From assembly GCF_007741495.1 (NCBI RefSeq), contig NZ_CP036262.1, positions 2,232,001 through 2,296,000 on the forward strand: a stretch of 64,000 nucleotides of DNA, read 5' to 3'. This DNA is from Roseimaritima multifibrata (lineage in GTDB: Bacteria > Planctomycetota > Planctomycetia > Pirellulales > Pirellulaceae). The position numbers and the translations under genes are program-made. Positions 9,449 through 17,400 of the stretch are shown piece by piece (position 1 is the first letter of the stretch; each line of letters opens with the position of its first letter). The notes under the pieces are model-generated. The model saw nothing but the letters and a program-made list of their open reading frames with translations. It searched no databases and was not told the DNA's origin.

Positions 9449-10888
9449 TTAGGAATTTGCCGCCACGGGCATATCGGCCATTTGATAGGCTCGATTGCGG
9501 AAGAGGAATTCGATGATGTTTCCTTCGTGCGGCTGCAGCCAATTCAGACGGTTGGTCGCAATCGGTCCGATATTCAGGCGGTCGATTTCGACGGACCGGC
9601 TAGCCTCTTCGATCAGTTTTTCATCTCGAGTCAGGACGGTTCCGATCAATGTCGAACCGATCTTCTTGACCATCTGATCTTGAGGGCATTCGACGACGCT
9701 GACGAAGGGGAACATGTATTCCTTACTGGCGACTTCGCAGGCGGGCGATTCCGCATGCACGACCATCGGACGCAGGTACGCACAGTGCTCCTTTTCGATC
9801 AGCTTTTCGCCGTATTCCGCGGTCAGGTCGGTGACTCCCGATTCCTTCAGGTCTTGTTGAACCATCGCCCAGGTTCCGGTCGCCATCGCTGGCACGGTGA
9901 ACGCGGCCAATTGGGATTCAGGATCCGCCGGAGGAAGGACGTCGACTGGTCCGATCCGTTCGGCGATCGCTTGACCGATTTCACGGGTGTGGCGACTGGC
10001 CCAAATTCCCGAGCAGTTAATGCAGCTCCGTCCGGAATTGCTTAAGACGCTTTCGACCATCAGGTCTAGGAATTGCGGCCAATCATCGACGACGTCATCG
10101 CCGATAAGGATTTTGGAAAATCCAGGACCATGGGCTTGCACTCGAGGGTTTCCCGCGTGTTGCTGAAGCGTCTGAGCACTCCCGAAGATCATGCTCTTGG
10201 CGGTGTTGGCCATGATCGCTCCACCGGCATCATGCCCTCCCGGATACAAGCTAAAGGCTTCCCGAGGGATCCCGGCTTCGATAAACGCGGAAATCATTCG
10301 GTATGGAGTCCATGGTTCCTGGGAACCTGGTTTCAGTGCCAACCCGATTTGAAGGGGAACCGCCGGCAACCACAGTGTGTGAACGCCGGGGGAATTGTTT
10401 GGCAGGACCGCGCCCAAAATCGGAGTTTGAGCTTGGTAGCTGACGGTTACACCGCGACCTTCTTCACCGTAGCCACGCGACAAAATGGACAGATCCAAAC
10501 CGCGGGTAAGGCAATCGATAATCTGATCAATGTGTGCCAGAACAAAGGCATTTTTCCCCATGTTCGAGACACACATGTGCTCGGGCAAACCGGTACTGGC
10601 CGACTGCTGATGGACAAACTGATCGACGGTTTGCGTGCCGTCGCCCATTGGCAGTTCCGCCGTTTCGAAAAGGACGGCCGCCTTTTTGCAACGTTCGATT
10701 AAGTCACTGATGGGCAGCTGTAGCAACGCTTCGCGTGCTTTGTGGGCTTTCCTCAGGTCACGCTGCACAATCCCGCCGCCGATTTGGCTGACTTCGGCGA
10801 TCGGTTCCCCGGTCGCAAAGTGAACAACGTTCTGTTTATCCAATGACTCGTATGGCTTGCCCCAGCGAAGGGCTGGCAGATGTAACAT
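9449..10888 (-). CDS. Aldehyde dehydrogenase superfamily, CoA-acylating (acyl-CoA reductase) type
   Basis: This is a 479-residue member of the ALDH superfamily. The Rossmann landmarks are present: LPNNSPG with Asn164 and LKPGSQEPWTP with Lys186. The nucleophile is probably Cys289 in SGRSCIN, with a second Cys three residues on. The general-base Glu of hydrolytic ALDHs (ELGGK) is absent: the equivalent stretch reads AHGPGFSKI, resembling the GPG stretch of acylating ALDHs. This favours NAD(P)H reduction of an acyl-thioester to an aldehyde, or the reverse. ATG at 10888 is chosen because it lies 29 nt past the stop of the upstream gene. Starting at 10987 would overlap that gene and add an unconvincing 33-residue extension. 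It forms an operon with the adenylate-forming enzyme upstream. The substrate is unknown. Confidence 0.85.
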   Translation of the reverse strand: MLHLPALRWGKPYESLDKQNVVHFATGEPIAEVSQIGGGIVQRDLRKAHKAREALLQLPISDLIERCKKAAVLFETAELPMGDGTQTVDQFVHQQSASTGLPEHMCVSNMGKNAFVLAHIDQIIDCLTRGLDLSILSRGYGEEGRGVTVSYQAQTPILGAVLPNNSPGVHTLWLPAVPLQIGLALKPGSQEPWTPYRMISAFIEAGIPREAFSLYPGGHDAGGAIMANTAKSMIFGSAQTLQQHAGNPRVQAHGPGFSKILIGDDVVDDWPQFLDLMVESVLSNSGRSCINCSGIWASRHTREIGQAIAERIGPVDVLPPADPESQLAAFTVPAMATGTWAMVQQDLKESGVTDLTAEYGEKLIEKEHCAYLRPMVVHAESPACEVASKEYMFPFVSVVECPQDQMVKKIGSTLIGTVLTRDEKLIEEASRSVEIDRLNIGPIATNRLNWLQPHEGNIIEFLFRNRAYQMADMPVAANS

Positions 10889-10917
10889 GACAATATTCGA
10901 TCGGATCGGAAGGGATG

Positions 10918-12027
10918 TTAGTAAACTCCAACGGTCGTGCCGCTGGCCAGTTTGTGATAAGGGCGGACTCCGCTGACACCATCCCATGGGTAGGTGTCGT
11001 AGGGAGCTTCACGCTCCCCTTCGTCGCGTTCTAAGAAACCGGGGACGAAGAACTCGTCTGTCAATGTGTACAGTTTGACTCGGCCGGTTTCACCATATCC
11101 AACCACCTGTGTGTGGTCATCCATGTCGACCACTTCCGTGACGGCTCGCGGTTGTGGGGCATAGTAACTGATTTTGTAGTTGTCCTCGGCGGTAACCGGC
11201 TTGCTACAAGCCAATCCCATCAGCGTATTGCCGTAGGTCGGTGTCATGTAGACTCCGCCTTCTTCAGGGGGGCCGCCCAGCAGTTCTTCAACGGCATATC
11301 GCGTCCACTGGGGAGTGAATTCGGTTCCTCCTGAGAAGATTCCGGTGATCCCCATTTCTGGAAGGCTGGTTCCCTTTTCTTCCAACGCTTCGCCGAGCGA
11401 TTCCAGCAATTTTGGAGTGGCAAACATGCATTTCACGTCGTGATTGGCGGTCAGGACGGTCACCGCTTGGTCGACACAGTGCTGCTTGTAAGCTTCCAGG
11501 TGCTCCATCCAGCCCTTCTTGATCAGTTTGACAACCCAGCGTGGGTCCAAGTCGATGCAGAAGCAGATCCCGCCGCGATACTGAGCCAAATGTTCGACGG
11601 CCAAACGCAAACGTCGCGGTCCGCTTGGCCCCAACATCAGCCAGTTCGCCCCTTTGGGGAAATACTTTTCTGGCAGGGTGTGGGAGAACAGTTCGTAATC
11701 GGTCCAGTGATCTTCGACGACCGCGCGGCTTTTGGGGACACCCGTGGTGCCGCCGGTTTCAAAAACGTAAACCGGTTTGCCGGCCAATCCCTGGGGGACC
11801 CAGCGTCGAACCGGTCCGCCTCGCAACCAATCGTCTTCGAAGAGAGGGAATTTTTTGAGGTCTTCGAACGATTTGACTTCCGTCAAAGGATCGAATTTCA
11901 GTTCAGCCTTTTTCTCCAACCAAAAAGGACTTCCCGTTTTATCACTGAAGTGCCAGTGGACCATTTTGAGAGTTTGTTCGTTTAGAACTTCGCGGGCTTT
12001 GTCAGCCTTCGTCTGCACGCTGCTCAT
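10918..12027 (-). CDS. AMP-binding adenylate-forming enzyme, LuxE/PaaK-like
   Basis: This 369-residue protein carries the P-loop signature of the ANL (acyl-adenylate) superfamily, TGGTTGVPK at residues 91-99, and an A5-like segment, PTYGNTLMG. Its length resembles LuxE acyl-protein synthetase and is shorter than PaaK (about 430), so the C-terminal lid domain is reduced or absent. The acyl-accepting Cys near the C-terminus of LuxE is not evident: the last 30 residues have no Cys. It therefore may load CoA or another carrier. It lies 29 nt upstream of the acylating-type ALDH gene, suggesting acid to acyl-thioester to aldehyde. ATG at 12027 gives MSSVQTK and fits the family start. The activity class is fairly sure; the substrate is unknown. 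Confidence 0.75.
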   Translation of the reverse strand: MSSVQTKADKAREVLNEQTLKMVHWHFSDKTGSPFWLEKKAELKFDPLTEVKSFEDLKKFPLFEDDWLRGGPVRRWVPQGLAGKPVYVFETGGTTGVPKSRAVVEDHWTDYELFSHTLPEKYFPKGANWLMLGPSGPRRLRLAVEHLAQYRGGICFCIDLDPRWVVKLIKKGWMEHLEAYKQHCVDQAVTVLTANHDVKCMFATPKLLESLGEALEEKGTSLPEMGITGIFSGGTEFTPQWTRYAVEELLGGPPEEGGVYMTPTYGNTLMGLACSKPVTAEDNYKISYYAPQPRAVTEVVDMDDHTQVVGYGETGRVKLYTLTDEFFVPGFLERDEGEREAPYDTYPWDGVSGVRPYHKLASGTTVGVY

Positions 12028-12770
12028 CAGGGCGTTCTCTTACAGCAAGGGAGAATCGCGACGATTAAGGAAAAACCGCCGGAGGGTTGGAATGATGTAG
12101 ATTCTACCCGAAGATCAACCCGTCGGAGAAGGTGGTCGAGCGGTTTTACCTGGGGACCCGGTACACATACAAAACCCTAATACCATTATAGGAATTGGAT
12201 AAACCCTAAGGTCCTTTGGGGGCTTGTCGATCCGCGCCGTGAGCAAGGCGGTGTCGGTCCTTAATGGAGCCATGGGAGCCACCCGATCGGCGGATCGTGG
12301 TTCGTCCGAGGGGGCTGGACGATGCTCGGCCAGCGTCGCCACCGATCTTGGCATGTTGCGGGCGGTTTTCCTGCCAGAACGACGCGAGCCGTTCGGCAAT
12401 TGCATTGTGCTTTTCGATACGGCTGCCGGACGGCTCGCGCCGTTCCGCTAAGAAAGCGGATGGTATTGGGCTCGCGCCGATCCGCTTAGGAAGTAGATGG
12501 CATTGGTTGTGAGCCTGCCGGTGCAAACCCGGAAGCAGAAATCTTTCTGCAGATTTGGGCTTGGGAGCGTCGACGCAACGAGTGCTGTCGTAACAAGAAT
12601 GCAGCAGGAACCACCGTCTGGCGATGGTAGCTACGGCGGTTACGCCGCGAATCGATTTCACGTCCCGAGCGAAAGGCGACGACCACAACCACACTACCGC
12701 TTCGCACCGCCAGAAGTTTGGCGGGCGAGATAGGGCGGAGCGAAACAAGTCCGTCGGGACGGGCGTTGTT
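12028..12770. other. Intergenic region with inverted REP-like copies, no gene
   Basis: The gap lies upstream of the adenylate-forming enzyme and downstream of the BRCT-like protein gene. It contains the inverted repeat at 12378-12456. A motif at 12613-12640 (CCACCGTCTGGCGA) recurs near 37850-37888. Open frames here are repeat-derived and show no recognisable family. Confidence 0.6.
12378..12456. repeat. Pair of REP-like cores in inverted orientation
   Basis: The arm at 12378-12399 (GAACGACGCGAGCCGTTCGG...) and the arm at about 12424-12445 are inverted copies of the core seen at 8961-9350, matching at about 20 of 22 positions. The right copy carries the CGCTAAGAAAG flank, the reverse complement of the flank in the 9-kb array. 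A transcript would fold into one large hairpin. Confidence 0.75.
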
Positions 12771-14192
12771 TTACTTCTCTTCCTTGTACAGTTTGGATAC
12801 ATCGTTCGGTAAACGACGGCCTGTATTCTCAGGAGCTTCTGGCGGGAAGTCTTTGCCTCGAACTGCCGAACCGAATGGAGTGGTGCGAGCGTCGCTGATC
12901 ACCTGGATGTAGTTCATCAGTTTCCAGACAGGGATAACGGTGATCCCTAGTTCCTTCGCTTGGGCTCGGACTTCGCCTAGTTTTCCGGCTTCCGCTCGGA
13001 CTTCAGCATCGTCGTCGGTGCCCGCTTCTGGAGTGCTGCCTACAACAAGGAACCGAACGCTCGGGTCGAGCTCTTCGACGACTTCTCCACCGGCGGCAAG
13101 GATCATGCCACGCAAGACTTCGTTGTCGCTGCGTCGGTCGTCGTCGAAATCGATGTTTCCGGCGAGGGCGATTTTGACGGTGCGTCCTGGAGCCCAGAAT
13201 GGCGAATAAATCTTATCGCCTGGGATGATCGGGTCGCTGTTTGGAGCCGCATCGATGACTCGGCAAAGAGCCAAATGGTCTCTGCGAATCGCAATCACTT
13301 CAATTTTGGCTTTGGGTTCAGCATCGGTGATCCGTGTGGCATCGGAATCGACCACGCTAAAGACAACAGCGTTGCGTAGCGAATCGGCGGAGCCAAGGTT
13401 GATTTGAACCAGATTGTTTGAAACGTAAGTGACTTCGCCCTGTGCGACTTCGAATTCCAATTGCTGCATTTCGTTGATGCGGCGTTTTTGTTGTTCAACC
13501 ACGGTCAGCAAAGAGTCTTTTTCGCTCTTTTGGCTGGCGAGTTCTTGATTTGTTTTGGAGCGGTAATCGTTGAACTGCCGGTCCAGGTTGGTCAGGTTAT
13601 CCGCGATTTCCGCACTCTTCTGCTTCATGGAATTGCGGGCGGTATCGAATTCAACAATCCGTTCGTTCAGAGTCGCTTCCATCTTCTTTTTGTCAGCCGC
13701 TGCATCGGCGGCCGCTTGTTCGGCGATCGAAACGTCCGATTTTGCCTGAACTTCGATTCGCGTCGCTTCTTCGCGAGCTTGTTTGTACTGGACGTTGCGG
13801 TCACGAAGCGAATTCACCATGAACTGGGGAATCGCCGGATAATTGCGGTTGGCTGCGGGGATGTTTCGCCCCATTTGACCGACATCTTTGATGAAAGCCG
13901 ACGCGATCGCATCGATTTCGGCATCGTCGGTGGTCGATTCCTTCAACGCTGTAAATTCGTCATCGGTCAATTCTCCTTGACCGAGAATCTTCTTCAGTGT
14001 CGTCAGTTTCGCTTCCAAGTTGCGGATCGAACCGTTTGCATTGTTCAGTTGGTCTGACTTGGATTTCTCCGACGTGGCTTGCCCATCACCCCATCGATAG
14101 AGGAAGAAATTCAGGGCCAACGAAAGGACCAACAGAATTAGGGTAGCGATCAAACTGCCACGGATCACGGAATCGTCGCGTGCGGCTGCCAT
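12771..14192 (-). CDS. Membrane-anchored coiled-coil protein with BRCT-like C-terminal domain
   Basis: This 473-residue protein has one N-terminal membrane segment (about 15-32, LIATLILLVLSLALNFFLY) without a cleavage motif. A long charged heptad-rich coiled coil follows (about 45-270). At about 337-430 the pattern VKIALAGNIDFDDD, then a stretch ending LAAGGEVVEELD, then VRFLVVGS and ELGITVIPVWKLMNYI matches the strand-helix order of BRCT domains (G-x-I-D-D-D, GG turn, hydrophobic LVVG, buried Trp helix). BRCT is assigned by pattern only. An inner-membrane anchor with the bulk on one side is expected. It is divergent from gspG with a 307-bp shared upstream region; whether it relates to secretion is unknown. 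ATG at 14192 is the only start that keeps the membrane segment near the N-terminus. Confidence 0.7.
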   Translation of the reverse strand: MAAARDDSVIRGSLIATLILLVLSLALNFFLYRWGDGQATSEKSKSDQLNNANGSIRNLEAKLTTLKKILGQGELTDDEFTALKESTTDDAEIDAIASAFIKDVGQMGRNIPAANRNYPAIPQFMVNSLRDRNVQYKQAREEATRIEVQAKSDVSIAEQAAADAAADKKKMEATLNERIVEFDTARNSMKQKSAEIADNLTNLDRQFNDYRSKTNQELASQKSEKDSLLTVVEQQKRRINEMQQLEFEVAQGEVTYVSNNLVQINLGSADSLRNAVVFSVVDSDATRITDAEPKAKIEVIAIRRDHLALCRVIDAAPNSDPIIPGDKIYSPFWAPGRTVKIALAGNIDFDDDRRSDNEVLRGMILAAGGEVVEELDPSVRFLVVGSTPEAGTDDDAEVRAEAGKLGEVRAQAKELGITVIPVWKLMNYIQVISDARTTPFGSAVRGKDFPPEAPENTGRRLPNDVSKLYKEEK

Positions 14193-14499
14193 ATTTGATT
14201 AACTCGCGGGATACCAGAAAAGATTCAAAAAAGAGAAAAAACAGCCGTCAAGGCTGGTAGTGCAGACACGAGGCGAACGCATCCAGGCTTTTATATTATT
14301 CGCCTGTAAGCCGAACGCCAGTAAACTTTCTCAGATTCCTTCCTTGGAGGGACTGACACAAGCAATCCTCCCCGATTATACCACGTATAGCAGTCGCGAA
14401 GGAGCAAAGAAGTAGCGAAACTTTCTGTCTTGCACTGTGTTACTATAGGTTGGGAATGACCCATCTTTTTACTTTACCTGCGTTAGGAGCCAACCCACG
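14193..14499. promoter_or_regulatory. Divergent upstream region of the BRCT-like gene and gspG
   Basis: These 307 bases separate two divergent starts and should carry both promoters. A small hairpin, CAGCC-GTCAA-GGCTG, lies at about 14242-14256. TTACTATAGG near 14440 resembles a -10 for gspG, but no good -35 is seen. A TAGGAG ribosome-binding sequence at about 14484 supports the GTG start of gspG. Confidence 0.4.
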
Positions 14500-14928
14500 G
14501 TGAATCGACGTATCCAAACGAGCCGTATGTCCCGGAAAAGCCGACCTTCTGGTTTTACCTTACTAGAATTGTTGTTGGTTTTGGCGATTTTGGTCGTCTT
14601 GGGCGGCTTTGTGCTGACCAACTTCATCGGTGTTGGCGAAAATGCGAACGCCGATGCCACGACCGTCCAGCTGAATTCGCTGAAAAGCAACATTCAGATG
14701 TACAAAATCAACACGAAATCGTGGCCAGAATCGCTTGAGCAACTTCGCGACGGACCAACCGATCCCGCTCAGAAAGCACGCTTTCAGCCGATCCTGAGTG
14801 AAATTCCTGCCGATGCGTGGGGAAAAGAGATCAATTACACGCTAAATGGCAACACTTTCGAACTTCGCTCCGGCGGAATCGATGGGCAAATGAATTCCGA
14901 TGACGATTTGATCGTCAAAGGCCCTTAG
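14500..14928 (+). CDS. gspG: Type II secretion major pseudopilin GspG
   Basis: This 142-residue prepilin has the type IV signature SGFTLLELLLVLAIL: prepilin peptidase would cut after Gly18 and methylate Phe19, with Glu at +5. The C-terminal part (GPTDPAQKARFQP, EIPADAWGKEINY, SGGIDGQMNSDDDL) matches the calcium-binding loop region of GspG. It is the main subunit of the periplasmic pseudopilus that pushes exoproteins through the outer-membrane secretin. The GTG start at 14500 is supported by TAGGAG about 10 nt upstream; an internal ATG at 14527 lacks a ribosome-binding site. It is the first gene of a five-gene operon. Confidence 0.92.
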   Translation: MNRRIQTSRMSRKSRPSGFTLLELLLVLAILVVLGGFVLTNFIGVGENANADATTVQLNSLKSNIQMYKINTKSWPESLEQLRDGPTDPAQKARFQPILSEIPADAWGKEINYTLNGNTFELRSGGIDGQMNSDDDLIVKGP

Positions 14929-15053
14929 TTTTTCCTGAATCAGAGCGTGCTTTTTAAGCATCACGCGATCCTTAGGATGGATTTGACGGTTCTTGAAAAT
15001 CGTTTGTTCCCAAGTCCCAGCAGGTTTTGTCCCCCCCCTTCAATTGATGATGA

Positions 15054-15767
15054 ATGAGCCGCCAAACGAATGTCCGCTGCACGCCCCACGCTGAACGGCT
15101 CCGCAAAATGCGCTGCCTGGGGAAGTGCCATCGGCGTCGTGCGGGGCTAACATTGCTGGAGGTCCTGCTGACGCTGGCGATCATGACGGTTCTGGCTGCG
15201 TTTGCGCTGCCTCGATTGGACGGAATGCTGGGGGGGCGGCGGTTGGTTCGCGGGGCCGAAGTGGTGCGGGTTCAAATGATGCGCGCCCGCCTGCAAGCGA
15301 TGCGGACCGGTCGAACGCACATGATGCAGTGCCCGGTGAACGGGACTGCAATCACCACGTACGCCATTCAAAATTTGAATGATCTAACCGAAGCGGCCGA
15401 TCAATTGGGATCGGGGACCGCACTTTTGCAAGGTGGTCAGCCGATGGCCGCGTCGATGCAATCGGGACCCGAAACCGGCCAGGAAACCCAATCGGTCGAA
15501 CTGCCCGAAGATATCAAAATCTCGGAAGTCCGCGTCCAAGCGACGACCCGAGCCCTCCTGATTGAAAATCAAACGCAAAGCATGGCTCCGGCCAACGTCG
15601 AAGAAGGGCAACCCAGCCAACCCATTCTGTTTTACCCTGATGGCACCACCTCCAATGCGGCGGTGATTGTGACTCAAGCGACCGAGGGAACCGAAGGGGG
15701 AGCGAGAATCGTTGTCGTCCTCCGTGGGCTCACCGGCGATGCGACCGTGGGAGACCCGATCCAGTGA
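15054..15767 (+). CDS. gspH: Type II secretion minor pseudopilin, GspH-like
   Basis: A 237-residue protein with a prepilin leader, RAGLTLLEVLLTLAIMTVL (cleavage after Gly31, Glu at +5). A GspH-like segment follows, RLDGMLGGRRLVRGAEVVRVQ, in which the helix leads into a beta-rich globular domain. The C-terminal half (GQPSQPILFYPDGTTSNAAV) has the FxPDGT pattern of GspH/FimT proteins. It lies 125 nt after gspG and ends in a 4-nt GTGA overlap with the next gene. In position and family it would be a minor pseudopilin of the tip complex. Confidence 0.85.
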   Translation: MSRQTNVRCTPHAERLRKMRCLGKCHRRRAGLTLLEVLLTLAIMTVLAAFALPRLDGMLGGRRLVRGAEVVRVQMMRARLQAMRTGRTHMMQCPVNGTAITTYAIQNLNDLTEAADQLGSGTALLQGGQPMAASMQSGPETGQETQSVELPEDIKISEVRVQATTRALLIENQTQSMAPANVEEGQPSQPILFYPDGTTSNAAVIVTQATEGTEGGARIVVVLRGLTGDATVGDPIQ

Positions 15768-16342
15768 CAGTTCGCAACCGAATCCTACAGTGGCGTCGCC
15801 CCTTGGGGCAGCCTCGCGTCCGATCTTTGCCGGGTAGTCGTGAGCGGCGCCAAGGGTTCTCGCTGTTAGAGATTCTGTTAGCTCTTGCCATTTTGGGTGG
15901 ATCGTTAGCGATCCTTTCGTCGATCGCGATCACGGGAGCGGATGCCGCCAGCGAAGCGACCGATCTGGCGGTCGCGCGGATGCTTTGCGAAACCAAAATG
16001 AACGAGCAACTGCTAAACAGCGAAGTTGCTCCGGTGCCGGTTTCCATGATTCCTGTTCCAGCGGATGGCCTGCCCGATTCGGGGGGACTGGCACGTTTCC
16101 TCTATTCGGTCGAGGTCCTTCCCGCCACGATGCAAGGCTTGCTGACGATTCGAGTCACCGTGGCGAGTGAAGAACTGGGTTTCAATGAACAGCCTCGGAT
16201 CCAGTACTCGCTGATCCGTTGGATCGTCGACCCCGCCTTGGGATTGGAACAGTTGGAACGGGATGCCGAAGCCGAAGCCGAACTGGAAGCGGAGATGGCT
16301 GCGGAAGCAAGTGCCGATTCCGGTAGCGGAGACGCACCCTAA
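15764..16342 (+). CDS. gspI: Type II secretion minor pseudopilin, GspI-like
   Basis: A 192-residue protein with leader and hydrophobic helix QGFSLLEILLALAILGGSL (cleavage after Gly31, Glu at +5). The segment after the helix (ATDLAVARMLCETKMNEQLL) resembles the GspI region with a conserved ALAxxxAExK-like pattern. The GTG start at 15764 overlaps the gspH stop by 4 nt. The last ~30 residues are Glu/Ala-rich (EAEAELEAEMAAEAS) and look like a lineage-specific acidic tail. It is predicted to sit with GspJ and GspK at the pseudopilus tip. Confidence 0.85.
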   Translation: MTVRNRILQWRRPLGQPRVRSLPGSRERRQGFSLLEILLALAILGGSLAILSSIAITGADAASEATDLAVARMLCETKMNEQLLNSEVAPVPVSMIPVPADGLPDSGGLARFLYSVEVLPATMQGLLTIRVTVASEELGFNEQPRIQYSLIRWIVDPALGLEQLERDAEAEAELEAEMAAEASADSGSGDAP

Positions 16343-17400
16343 TGATTTTTCGTAACGCTACTAGCAGCCAGCCAAAATGCCGCGTCAATCGCTTGAATAA
16401 GCGGCTTGCTGGGAGAAGTAAGTTTCCAGGTAAACGCCCCGCGTTCACTTTGCTGGAAATGATCCTGACCCTTTCTTTGGCCGTGATCCTGACGGCATTG
16501 GTCGGAGGGGCACTTTCGTTTTACGGCAACAATATGGAGACTCGCGATCAAGAGGTGCGCCGAGTCCAATTGGCGACCGCGATCATGAAGATGATCGGCG
16601 ACGATTTAAAAGCGACTCTTATCATCGAAGAATTCGATGCTTCCGCGCTGGCGTCTGCTTTGGCGTCGACGGGGATGGATGCCGCTTCAGGCGGCGGCGA
16701 AGGGGAAGCCGAATCGACGGAATCGGGGTCTGCACTACTTGATATCGATGAAGATTCCATGGGGACCGGTGAGGAGGTGTCGGACGATTTGGCCACCGAA
16801 GCGGTCATGCTCCAGCGTCCCGGTTTGATGGGCAATCAATATCAAATCATGTTCGACATCAGCCGGACGCCGCGGTTGGAAGATTTTCAGCAGGTGGCGC
16901 AGGACGTCAGCGAGGGGCTGATGGATATTCCCAGCGACTTGAAAACGGTCACCTACTATGTCCAGCAGGAAGGAACGACCGGAGTTCAGGATCCGTTGAC
17001 TCAAATTTCCGAGGGACTGTCCATTGGAAGTCCCAACAGTGGCGGATTGGTTCGTCGCGCGGTCGATCGGTTGGTGACTCGGTATGCGATGGATTCGGGG
17101 AATGTGACAGGTTTGAACATGACCGGAGACCTCTTGGCACCCGAAGTTTTGCAGATTCAATTTGCATACTGGGACGGTTTCATGTGGCAGATCGAATGGA
17201 ATAGTGACGAAATGGGAGAATTGCCGATGGCGGTTCAAGTCCGTTTGACACTCGGGAAACGCGGTGTGGATTCGACGGTTGTCGATCCGACCAGTAGTGA
17301 TCAGGTAAGGGTTTTCCAGCAGATCGTTCGACTCCCGATGGGACGGTTGGTCGAAGAGGATGAATTCGAGGACGATGGCATGTCGGGAGTAGGGCTATGA
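16342..17400 (+). CDS. gspJ: Type II secretion minor pseudopilin, GspJ-like
   Basis: A 352-residue protein with prepilin helix PAFTLLEMILTLSLAVILTAL. Here the residue before the cleavage point is Ala34 rather than Gly, with Glu at +5. GspJ proteins are usually about 200 residues; the extra length includes an acidic, Gly/Ser-rich insertion (about 115-150). The C-terminal part (LLAPEVLQIQFAYWDGFMWQ, then an MAVQVRLTLG segment) matches the GspJ pattern of FxYWDG and VRLTL. Start and stop of neighbours overlap (TAATG with gspI, ATGA with gspK), indicating translational coupling. Confidence 0.85.
   Translation: MIFRNATSSQPKCRVNRLNKRLAGRSKFPGKRPAFTLLEMILTLSLAVILTALVGGALSFYGNNMETRDQEVRRVQLATAIMKMIGDDLKATLIIEEFDASALASALASTGMDAASGGGEGEAESTESGSALLDIDEDSMGTGEEVSDDLATEAVMLQRPGLMGNQYQIMFDISRTPRLEDFQQVAQDVSEGLMDIPSDLKTVTYYVQQEGTTGVQDPLTQISEGLSIGSPNSGGLVRRAVDRLVTRYAMDSGNVTGLNMTGDLLAPEVLQIQFAYWDGFMWQIEWNSDEMGELPMAVQVRLTLGKRGVDSTVVDPTSSDQVRVFQQIVRLPMGRLVEEDEFEDDGMSGVGL

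Noticed and set aside
9416-10045. A 209-codon plus-strand frame
   Set aside because: It is antisense to the aldehyde dehydrogenase gene, whose own frame shows clear family motifs.
12206-12802. A 198-codon frame on the minus strand
   Set aside because: It runs through the REP-like repeat (the peptide FLAERREPSG is a translation of it) and overlaps the end of the BRCT-like gene.
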